A stretch of 7,446 bases of DNA from Flavihumibacter sp. GTDB taxonomy: Bacteria > Bacteroidota > Bacteroidia > Chitinophagales > Chitinophagaceae. Position 1 is the stretch's first letter; every line of letters begins with the position of its first letter. Under the pieces are notes generated by a model. The model was not told the origin of the DNA. It did not search any database and worked only from the letters and a program-made list of their open reading frames with translations. Shown piece after piece: positions 1 to 5,374 of the stretch. The stretch is from NCBI GenBank assembly GCA_025455285.1, contig JALOMU010000066.1, forward strand, positions 1 through 7,446, written 5' to 3'. Both the position numbers and the translations under genes were made by a program.

Positions 1-73
1 ACAGTACTGATTGGGGCTTATTGCTGAGTACAGTACTGATTGGGGCTTATTGCTGAGTACAGTACTGATTGGG
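1..73. repeat. 29-bp tandem repeat, about 2.5 copies
   Basis: The unit begins ACAGTACTGATTGGGG and is repeated without mismatch at 1-29 and 30-58, with a 15-base partial third copy at 59-73. The copies are directly adjacent with no spacers. Because 29 is not a multiple of three, each copy is read in a different frame, and an in-frame TGA for the downstream gene appears in the first copy (8-10). The array begins at the very first base of the window, so its true length upstream is unknown. It may be a real slippage repeat or an artefact at an assembly edge. Confidence 0.93.
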
Positions 74-361
74 AGGGTGCTGTGGTGCAGGTTCCGGCAG
101 CACGCCGAGAGGTTGGGTTGGGCAAAGCCTGGACAGCCCATGAAGCTGATCTTTGACGGCGATGCAGAAGACGCCACCCGAACACTCTTTGATCTGGTGC
201 GGGGTGAACTCAATATTGTTGGATGGGAAGAAAAAAGCATGGTACAAAAAGACATTGAAAATAAACTGACCCGATTTTTAACCACTAAAATGCTGCGTCC
301 GGAAGCCAAACTCAAGGCCCTGGAATTGATTGATGTGCTAAAGCGTAACAAAGATGCCTAG
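11..361 (+). CDS. C-terminal fragment of a probable type I restriction endonuclease HsdR subunit
   Basis: HsdR is the motor and nuclease subunit of type I restriction systems. Only the extreme C-terminus would be present here. The part from about residue 60 (ELNIVGWEEKS, then VQKDIENKLTRFL and a charged helix ending LKRNKDA) has the look of the helical HsdR C-terminal domain, which usually ends with a charged segment of this kind. No nuclease or helicase motif lies inside the window, so the call rests on this tail and on the YgjP-like peptidase that follows, a common partner of hsdR. The frame opens only after a TGA at 8-10 inside the 29-bp repeat; residues 1-21 are repeat-encoded and do not look like native protein. 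The gene is therefore either truncated, frameshifted by repeat copy number, or damaged by misassembly. The stop (359-361) overlaps the next start by 8 bp, which suggests translational coupling. Other large DNA-processing proteins cannot be excluded. Confidence 0.55.
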   Translation: MGLIAEYSTDWGLLLSTVLIGRVLWCRFRQHAERLGWAKPGQPMKLIFDGDAEDATRTLFDLVRGELNIVGWEEKSMVQKDIENKLTRFLTTKMLRPEAKLKALELIDVLKRNKDA

Positions 362-1046
362 TGTGCGATATGGATCGAGGTTGATTAATTATGCCATCCA
401 GGAACGGGAGGGACTTAAGGGACATTACATCAGTGTTGACAATGTGGATGGTGTTATCCTCAAAGGGAAGTCGGTGCCCCCGGAAATAGCAGATAAACTC
501 ATTCTGAAAAAAGCCCGTTGGATTATAGATAAACTGGAGCTGGTTCGTTCAGTAGCGGCAGGTGATATTGTCACCGGCTCACGGTTACCTTATCTGGGCA
601 GGAGCTATTATGTACAGGTAGTGATAAACAAACGAATTGACCGAATACAAATTGAGTTTACCTATTCCAGGTTTAACATCACAGTAAATAATTTATCCAT
701 CAGCCAGGCTGAAATCCAGTCGGCCTTGCTGGATTTTTACAAGCAGAAAGCAATCGAGAAAATTGGTCCGCGAGTAGAGCAACTAAGCCAGCGAACCGGC
801 CTCATATACCAGGGACTGCAATTCCGTAAAATGAACAAGCGATGGGGGAGTTGTACTGCATCGAACCGGATCATACTGAATATTGAAACCATTAAATTAC
901 CCTACAGCCTGATTGATTATGTGATTGTACATGAACTGGTCCATACCAGGGTTAAAGATCATTCCCGGGCCTATTGGTCCCTTCTGGGCAGGCATATGCG
1001 CAACTGGAAGACATTGGATGCTAAGTTAAAAGAAGCAGCTATATAG
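354..1046 (+). CDS. YgjP-like zinc metallopeptidase (M48 / DUF45 family)
   Basis: This is a 230-residue predicted cytosolic zinc peptidase of the YgjP/DUF45 group, with no signal peptide or membrane segment. The zinc site is visible as HELVH at residues 193-197 (H193 and H197 ligands, E194 catalytic) followed by a third histidine at H203 in KDHSRAYW. The family-typical WGSC sits at 164-167, and a basic KARWI helix lies near residue 53. The length and motif order match complete family members. The ATG at 354 overlaps the stop of the preceding HsdR-like gene by 8 bp, so the two are probably one transcript. YgjP-like genes are frequent passengers of type I restriction operons, but their substrate is not established; a role in turnover of restriction subunits is only an inference. 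The fold call is sure, the function is not. Confidence 0.9.
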   Translation: MPSVRYGSRLINYAIQEREGLKGHYISVDNVDGVILKGKSVPPEIADKLILKKARWIIDKLELVRSVAAGDIVTGSRLPYLGRSYYVQVVINKRIDRIQIEFTYSRFNITVNNLSISQAEIQSALLDFYKQKAIEKIGPRVEQLSQRTGLIYQGLQFRKMNKRWGSCTASNRIILNIETIKLPYSLIDYVIVHELVHTRVKDHSRAYWSLLGRHMRNWKTLDAKLKEAAI

Positions 1047-1071
1047 CATTGCATGATGAAAAAATGCAATG
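1047..1071 (+). terminator. Stem-loop directly after the peptidase stop codon
   Basis: CATTGCAT (1047-1054) and ATGCAATG (1064-1071) are perfect 8-base inverted arms around a 9-base loop rich in A. The stem starts at the base after the TAG stop. There is no U-run afterwards (GAATTGTCAGG follows), so it is not a classical intrinsic terminator. It could end or stabilise the hsdR-peptidase message. It also lies at the point where base composition turns AT-rich. Confidence 0.45.
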
Positions 1072-1115
1072 GAATTGTCAGGTAAATTTTGAGATTTTCC
1101 GTAATTTTATATCAA

Positions 1116-1373
1116 ATGACAACGCTCCAATTTATACGAAAAACTGGTGACGAAGCGGTAAAAAAACTACGCCTTCAAAAGCTTAGGTCTGGCTACCCAT
1201 TCATGATCAACTCAAGTGAATTGGAATCTAATCATTGTTATTTAGAGTATCCGGATGGAACTATTATGCTGGTTTATTTGGAAAACTCTGCCAGAGACTT
1301 CAAGGTAGTTAGAGAATTGACTCCAGCTGAAGAACAAACTGTTCGCGAAAGATATGGTCTCTCCCGCCTTTAA
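1116..1373 (+). CDS. Small antitoxin-like protein upstream of a zeta-type kinase
   Basis: The 85-residue product, starting MTTLQFIRKTGDEAV, is small and soluble, with an N-terminal basic helix (VKKLRLQKLR, about 15-24), a central block with PFMINSSELES and CYLEYPDGTIMLVYL, and a C-terminal acidic-basic helix ending RERYGLSRL. I recognise this layout from short proteins encoded just upstream of zeta-like P-loop kinases in Bacteroidota, which makes an antitoxin role likely but unproven. The frame can be extended to a TTG at 1089, but the ATG at 1116 gives the natural N-terminus. The stop (1371-1373) is 2 nt before the ATG of the next gene. The stretch is clearly richer in A and T than the peptidase gene before it, which suggests separate acquisition with its partner. 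No DNA-binding motif is evident. Confidence 0.7.
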   Translation: MTTLQFIRKTGDEAVKKLRLQKLRSGYPFMINSSELESNHCYLEYPDGTIMLVYLENSARDFKVVRELTPAEEQTVRERYGLSRL

Positions 1374-1375
1374 AA

Positions 1376-1997
1376 ATGCCTGAATTATTTATTATCAGGA
1401 TCCAACGGAGCTGGTAAGTCTAGCGTTGGACCTATTTATTTACCTGAACACATACGACATATAGGTCCAGTTTTTGATGGTGATAAGCTATTTATAGAAA
1501 AACGAAATCAACTTTGGAGACATATAAAATCCACTAAAGAGTGCAGTAGATTAGCCTATGAATTTGTATCTGATACATTTGATCAACTTGTTGAACAAGC
1601 TATATCACGAAATGATAATTTTGCATACGAAGGCCATTTTACAAATGAATCTACTTGGGACATTCCTCGTCGCTTTAAAGCTGAAGGATATACTATTCAT
1701 TTGATCTTTCTTGGACTAAAAGACACTGATTTATCACAGTTAAGAGTTGTCGAAAGGTCAAAGTCAGGTGGCCATTATGTTGATCCACCAACAGTAAAAG
1801 ATAATTTCTATGGGAATTTGGAGAAGCTTAATAAACATTATGGAATGTTTCATACTGTTCAAATAATTGACACCTCTGAAATACCACCAATACTTTTAGT
1901 TCAACTCAACAATGGTATTCCAATTGAATATCTTCCGAAAAATTCCATACCAGACTGGTTCAAGAAACATTTGCCTTCAATATTTAGTAAAATCTAG
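1376..1997 (+). pseudogene. Zeta-toxin-like P-loop kinase, frame broken before Walker A
   Basis: Zeta toxins are P-loop kinases that phosphorylate UDP-N-acetyl sugars and so block wall synthesis; relatives have other small-molecule targets. The ATG at 1376 starts MPELFII, the expected first beta strand, but this frame then ends at a TAA (1415-1417) after 13 residues. The rest of the protein is in the next frame: Walker A GSNGAGKSS (from 1398, lysine at 1416-1418), FDGDKL (about 1473), YEGHF (about 1626), and RVVERSKSGGHYVDPPTV (GGH at 1767-1775), a block typical of zeta proteins. That frame is open to the TAG at 1995-1997 and contains no ATG, GTG or TTG before 1701. Loss of two bases, or gain of one, around 1397 explains this; CTG initiation at 1380, recoding, or sequencing error are alternatives. 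The body carries no other lesion, so any mutation is recent. It converges on the next gene with a 2-nt gap. Confidence 0.75.
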
Positions 1998-1999
1998 AT

Positions 2000-2641
2000 T
2001 TACTTCTTCAACACCACATGCACTACCTTTTCACTTAGTACCATCTCCGTTTGTTTAAAGCCCAATGCCGGCAAATCCATTCCAGTAAAGAAATGCTCTC
2101 CCGAACCAAGTACTACCGGGGAAAATGCCAGATGCATTTCATCAATTAAACCCTTATTCAGGTATTGCCGAATCGTTGCGGTTCCTCCTCCGATCCGGAT
2201 GTCTTTTCCCTTTGCAGCCTCCCTGGCTCTGTCAAGCGCTGCTTCAATTCCATCGGTTATGAAATGAAATACAGTTCCTCCTTTCATGGTAATCGAAACC
2301 CTGGGAAAATGAGTGAGCACAAACACGTCCACATGATAGGGCGGTTCTTCTCCCCACCAGCCTTTCCATTCCTCATCGGGCCAGGGACCACGCACAGGTC
2401 CGAACATATTTCTTCCCAGTATCCAGGCTCCGATATTTTCAAAGGACCGTTCAGCAAAATCGTTGTCGATGTCCAGCGTGCCATCATCCTTGCCCATCAT
2501 TTGCTGAAATCTCCTGGTTGGAAATACCCATTGATGCAATTCTTCACCCCTCACACCTAATGGTTGTTGTAAACTTTGATTGGGGCCTGCTCCAAATCCA
2601 TCTAATGAAATGGAAAAAGCGGCTACTCTGACTTTGCTCAT
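2000..2641 (-). CDS. Dihydrofolate-reductase-like protein (RibD C-terminal domain family)
   Basis: The 213-residue protein belongs to the large family of NADPH-binding proteins with the DHFR/RibD C-terminal fold, often called YyaP/YwjB-like. The family signatures are present: MSKVRVAAFSISLDGFGAG at the N-terminus, the GRNMFGP block at 76-82, the nucleotide-binding loop IRIGGGTATIRQYL at 148-161, DEMHLAFSP at 167-175 and PVVLGSGE at 175-182. It is complete and cytosolic. It stands alone on this strand, away from riboflavin or folate genes, so the true substrate is unknown; these proteins are generally assigned as reductases without proof. The start at 2641 gives the canonical family N-terminus. 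Its 3' end nearly touches the toxin-like gene, and its 5' end is divergent from the large plus-strand gene beginning at 2723. Confidence 0.9.
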   Translation of the reverse strand: MSKVRVAAFSISLDGFGAGPNQSLQQPLGVRGEELHQWVFPTRRFQQMMGKDDGTLDIDNDFAERSFENIGAWILGRNMFGPVRGPWPDEEWKGWWGEEPPYHVDVFVLTHFPRVSITMKGGTVFHFITDGIEAALDRAREAAKGKDIRIGGGTATIRQYLNKGLIDEMHLAFSPVVLGSGEHFFTGMDLPALGFKQTEMVLSEKVVHVVLKK

Positions 2642-2722
2642 AAAACAAATATCCGAATCTGGTTGGTTACTTGAAGCAGGCAGGAAATAGTAAAATCAGG
2701 AATGTTTTTTTACATTTATCTG

Positions 2723-4117
2723 ATGTCAGATCAAATAACCTATTCCTATGCCACCCCCTCTTCCCTTGTTAAAGGTCTGCAGGGAGATGAGCTGTTCCTC
2801 GCCAACTACAGCGAAGTGCAGAAAAAGACGAATCCTTGCTTTTTCTGGGGTAGGCTCAAAGACCCACATACCACAGCCCGCTGCTTGATCGCGCTTTCCA
2901 ATGTGGTTCAGTCGAGCTTCAGTTTATCCCCTTTTGAATTGGCCAAACTCAAGGATCCTATTGTCACCGCCGGTAATGAAAAGATTCGCTTCGAAGGCTT
3001 TTCTCATTGTGCGGGCGTATATGCAAGGGTGGACGTACTGCCTGATGGCCATGATGGCGAGTTCATTGATACCGGCACCACCAATGTGGATTTCAATCAG
3101 CCCATGATCTCCTCCCTGAGCAGGATAGGTAAAGGCGAGCAAATGTTGTTGTCAGTAGGAAGCAAGGAAGTAAGCATCAGCGCAGGAAACAGAAAAGTAG
3201 TGGAACGCAAAGTACCATTGCCCGTGAAATGGATCAAGGGACTTACTTCTGTGCAACTCTTCCTCGCAGATACAGAGCATCGATTTCCTGTTGTGATGTA
3301 CCCTGAATTGTTAAACCTGCCCTATTTTGAGAAGACACTTGAATTTTTTACGGGCCAATATGCCTGGCAAACAGTGAAGGAAGATTATGAATATGAGGAT
3401 TCCGACTGGAGTTCAGGTAAGCGCGTGAAGGTAATAGTCAAAGCTACACGCAAACAGATCAGATTGGATTTTCCGAAAAGAGCAGCGCCTAAAGAAGAAT
3501 CTAATTTCAAAAAGATACTCTCCCTTTTCAAGGGTGGGAAGGAAAAACCCGATGGATTGCCTCCCTTGTTGGTTGAATACATGAAGATTGGCCAGACTTT
3601 TCTGTCGCGGGAAGACTATGACATGCGCCGTATGCATGGGCTAATACCGGCTTATCCGGAACCGCTGATGTCGGTCATACTTCATCAATGTCTAAAAGAA
3701 AATCAATTTACTAGTGAAACGGATAAGCGCGCGGTCATAGCCTTGTTACAGGCATATTATGAGTCCCCGGTTAGATTGGGTGAAATGGGGCATCTGTTTT
3801 TATCTGCAAGCCTCTTGTGTTCGGACAAGACAGCTGCCGCCTATGCTGCAGAAATCTGGATTAGGGACCATGCCAGGCTGAATAATAAAATGCCGGGTGA
3901 GATGCTGGGCAAACACCAGCGCATTGAGTTTGCTCCCATGAAACGTTTTACAGACCTGGTTGTGGGTAAGATGATGTCGGTATCTGCTTCTTCCAATGCT
4001 GCGCTGCAAGTGCTGCTTCACTCGATGATAGAGCAGCTACCAGAGGAACCCCTGAGAGGACAAAAGAAGTTACTGGAAATACGTGCTGAACTCGGTAAGC
4101 AAAAAAACAAGGTTTAA
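2723..4117 (+). CDS. Uncharacterised protein resembling members of MoxR/VWA/SWIM clusters
   Basis: The product is 464 residues from the ATG at 2723; an upstream ATG at 2702 would add MFFYIYL, which looks like a chance extension, and MSDQITYSYATPSSL is the more natural start. There is no signal peptide or membrane helix. The N-terminal half contains NPCFFWGRL, a conserved-looking FEGFSHCAGVYARVDVLPDG stretch, GTTNVDFNQPM, and VVERKVPLPVKWIKG followed by TSVQLFLA. I associate this pattern with proteins encoded beside MoxR ATPase, VWA and SWIM zinc-finger genes in actinobacteria and Bacteroidota; this is from memory and not checked. A charged linker (RAAPKEESNFKKILSLFKGG) separates it from a helical C-terminal half. 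No zinc-ligand cluster or catalytic motif can be seen. No such partners are in the window, so it seems to be an orphan copy. Function unknown. Confidence 0.85.
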   Translation: MSDQITYSYATPSSLVKGLQGDELFLANYSEVQKKTNPCFFWGRLKDPHTTARCLIALSNVVQSSFSLSPFELAKLKDPIVTAGNEKIRFEGFSHCAGVYARVDVLPDGHDGEFIDTGTTNVDFNQPMISSLSRIGKGEQMLLSVGSKEVSISAGNRKVVERKVPLPVKWIKGLTSVQLFLADTEHRFPVVMYPELLNLPYFEKTLEFFTGQYAWQTVKEDYEYEDSDWSSGKRVKVIVKATRKQIRLDFPKRAAPKEESNFKKILSLFKGGKEKPDGLPPLLVEYMKIGQTFLSREDYDMRRMHGLIPAYPEPLMSVILHQCLKENQFTSETDKRAVIALLQAYYESPVRLGEMGHLFLSASLLCSDKTAAAYAAEIWIRDHARLNNKMPGEMLGKHQRIEFAPMKRFTDLVVGKMMSVSASSNAALQVLLHSMIEQLPEEPLRGQKKLLEIRAELGKQKNKV

Positions 4118-4630
4118 ATTGATGGACACGAAATTTTTTGTAGTTTAGTCCCTACGCATTGATCTTCTATCAGCTTTTCAAGAAACATTTCTATTTCTCT
4201 AAAAATCTTCAGAACGGTTCACGAACGGTTCACTGGTGGTTCATTAGTGCTTCCGGAACGGTCAAACAGTAGTGCTTGAACGGTACTTGTTGACTGAATG
4301 GATAGCCCAAAGTACCCGAATGGTTGGTCAAAGTTGCCCGAATGGCATAAAAACAAAAGAGCGCAAAACCGGTTCCTGAGAACAAGCTTCGCACCCTTTG
4401 TTTCATTAAACCATTAACCAATTCTACGAACGGATCTTTGTATCCTTTTTCATTCGGGACGGACCTGGTTTTTTCAACATGGACGATTGGACAATGCTGG
4501 TTTTTCAGGTGATTGGATCGGTGGGTATTCTAGAGCCATTAACACCACAAAGATCCCTTCATATCCAATCCTGAACAATAGACAAACTTGACATTTTCTG
4601 TAGAAAATTATTTACAAGAGAGTTGTGCTG
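4118..4630. other. 513-bp noncoding stretch
   Basis: No credible gene is seen on either strand between the large plus-strand gene and the 3' end of the PNPOx-like gene. The middle part is filled by the GAACGG/GAATGG array described separately. A 7-base dyad with a 2-base loop, ATTTTCT-GT-AGAAAAT, lies at 4593-4608, about 22 bases past the PNPOx-like stop on the minus strand; it has no U-run and is a weak terminator candidate. Around 4465-4517 CTGGTTTTT and GATTGGA each occur twice. Confidence 0.7.
4212..4434. repeat. Degenerate GAACGG/GAATGG array with 11- and 22-bp spacing
   Basis: GAACGGTTCAC occurs twice in perfect tandem (4212-4222, 4223-4233), followed by a weaker third unit (TGGTGGTTCAT, 4234-4244). 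Further GAACGG or GAATGG units start at 4256, 4278, 4296, 4318 and 4340, spaced 22, 22, 18, 22 and 22 bp. One more, GAACGGA at 4428, lies 88 bp (4 x 22) after the last. TAGTGCTT also occurs twice (4245, 4270), and CAAAGT followed by CCCGAATGG occurs twice (4308-4323, 4329-4345). GAACGGTTC is itself a 9-base palindrome around a central G. A 22-bp period is not a multiple of three, and stop codons interrupt the frames, so it is not coding. It could be decayed tandem repeats or stacked protein-binding sites two helical turns apart. Confidence 0.7.
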
Positions 4631-5137
4631 TTAAAGTTCAAGATTGCCTTCTCTTCCAATATCCAGCCTGGCGCCAGTAAGTGCACTGCTCGCTACCTTA
4701 AAGAGTGTGACAAGTTTGTTTGTTTTATTATCCCAATAATGCGCCTCCTTTGGTATCACTTTCAATATCCGGATTTGGGGATCTTCTTTCCCTTTTTCAA
4801 ACCAGGCTTCCACAAACTTATTCCAGTATTTATCGATTCGGTCAGGATCCCTGGATACGGTAGCCGTTCCATTCAAACTTAGAAAATTATACCCTTTTAT
4901 GTCGGAATATAATATACTCAATTCCGGATTAGCCTCTAAATTCCGGAATGTTTCACTGGCAGAAGAAAACAACATCCAGATAACACCTTCATCATCCACT
5001 TCCTGACGGCTCATTGGAACCGCATGCACAAACTGGCTGCCAGCAGGATATGTGCATACCATACCGATATCAATTTGATCTACCAGTTCTTTCAGTTTCT
5101 GTATTGCTTGCTTGTTTTGGAGATTTTCTTTACTCAT
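4631..5137 (-). CDS. General-stress PNPOx-like flavoprotein (pyridoxamine 5'-phosphate oxidase family)
   Basis: The 168-residue protein belongs to the split-barrel FMN-binding group called general stress protein 26, related to but distinct from true PNP oxidases. Visible family features are the N-terminal helix with KLKELVDQIDIGMVCTY, VHAVPMS at about 37-43, the strand WMLFSS at 54-59, TFRNLEANPELSILYSD at 63-79, YNFLSLNGTATVSRD at about 83-97, and the late FEKGKEDP then AHYWD. Length is normal for the group. These proteins bind flavin or pyridoxal-type cofactors, and the reaction is usually unknown. An upstream ATG at 5176 would add 13 residues, but that segment overlaps the antisense remnant of another gene, and MSKENLQNKQ is the typical start, so 5137 is chosen. 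It appears monocistronic. Confidence 0.9.
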   Translation of the reverse strand: MSKENLQNKQAIQKLKELVDQIDIGMVCTYPAGSQFVHAVPMSRQEVDDEGVIWMLFSSASETFRNLEANPELSILYSDIKGYNFLSLNGTATVSRDPDRIDKYWNKFVEAWFEKGKEDPQIRILKVIPKEAHYWDNKTNKLVTLFKVASSALTGARLDIGREGNLEL

Positions 5138-5138
5138 G

Positions 5139-5372
5139 ATGAATACTTTTAAGGTGGCATTCAAACATGGTGCCATTGAGAAAAGCCTTCCTTGTCCTGG
5201 CAGGTTACTACCAGTTCTGAAATCCAGCGTTTTGAAATCGAACGTAGCTCAGATCGCGTTAGCTTCCGTAAATTAGGAGAGGTATCGAACCAATCCGAAA
5301 CGGACTGGAAATAAGAGGATCAAAGCTGTTACAACAACTGGTAAAAACCTGTATAGCGACACCCTACTCCCT
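5139..5372 (+). pseudogene. Decayed fragment of a surface-protein module of the type IX-secreted kind
   Basis: Three short pieces on the plus strand line up with one module when two frame changes are allowed. Piece one (5148-5183) reads FKVAFKHGAIEK. Piece two, after a frame change at the A-run 5181-5184, reads PSLSWQVTTSSEIQRFEIER and goes on to SSDRVSFRKLGEVSNQ, ending at TAA 5312-5314. Piece three (5316-5369) returns to the first frame and reads RIKAVTTTGKNLYSDTLL. The pattern W-x-T-x-x-E-I, FEIERSSD-x-x-x-F, LGEV, then RIKAV-x-x-x-GK-x-x-YSD is the familiar beta-sandwich module found near the C-termini of large secreted Bacteroidota proteins. The piece normally between LGEV and the YYRIK strand is largely missing. 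No start, signal peptide or sorting domain remains, so it is a relic with no product. The resemblance is from memory of the family. Confidence 0.6.
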
Positions 5373-5374
5373 GA

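Noticed and set aside
1..73. CRISPR-like repeats of 29 bp
   Set aside because: The repeat length is suggestive, but the copies are contiguous with no spacers and lead into a coding frame, so this is a tandem repeat.
1075..1109. TTG and TAATTTTA as promoter of the antitoxin-like gene
   Set aside because: The spacing is 24 bases and the box is imperfect in AT-rich DNA, so chance is a sufficient explanation.
1089..1115. Longer N-terminus of the small antitoxin-like protein from a TTG
   Set aside because: The extra nine residues are not part of the natural-looking N-terminus, and a plain ATG lies at 1116.
1385..1400. Programmed ribosomal frameshift site before the Walker A motif
   Set aside because: No classical slippery heptamer or downstream pseudoknot was recognised; an indel is simpler. 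It is kept only as an alternative in the findings.
1701..1997. Stand-alone 98-residue protein starting at a TTG
   Set aside because: It is the C-terminal part of the zeta-like kinase frame, which is open upstream to 1374 and includes the Walker A motif.
2165..2560. 131-residue plus-strand open frame
   Set aside because: It lies wholly antisense to the clear DHFR-like gene and has no family features.
2646..2653. Minus-strand GATATTTG as the -7 box of the DHFR-like gene, with TTC 19 bases upstream
   Set aside because: Both elements differ from the Bacteroidota consensus by one base and leave almost no leader before the ATG; too weak to list as a promoter.
4230..4421. 63-residue minus-strand open frame in the noncoding stretch
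   Set aside because: It overlaps the GAACGG array, whose 22-bp period is not a multiple of three, and its sequence has no recognisable protein pattern.
4588..4616. Sigma-70-like TTGACA with TTTACA after 16-17 bases
   Set aside because: It points into the 3' end of a gene on the other strand, and this consensus is not used by Bacteroidota.
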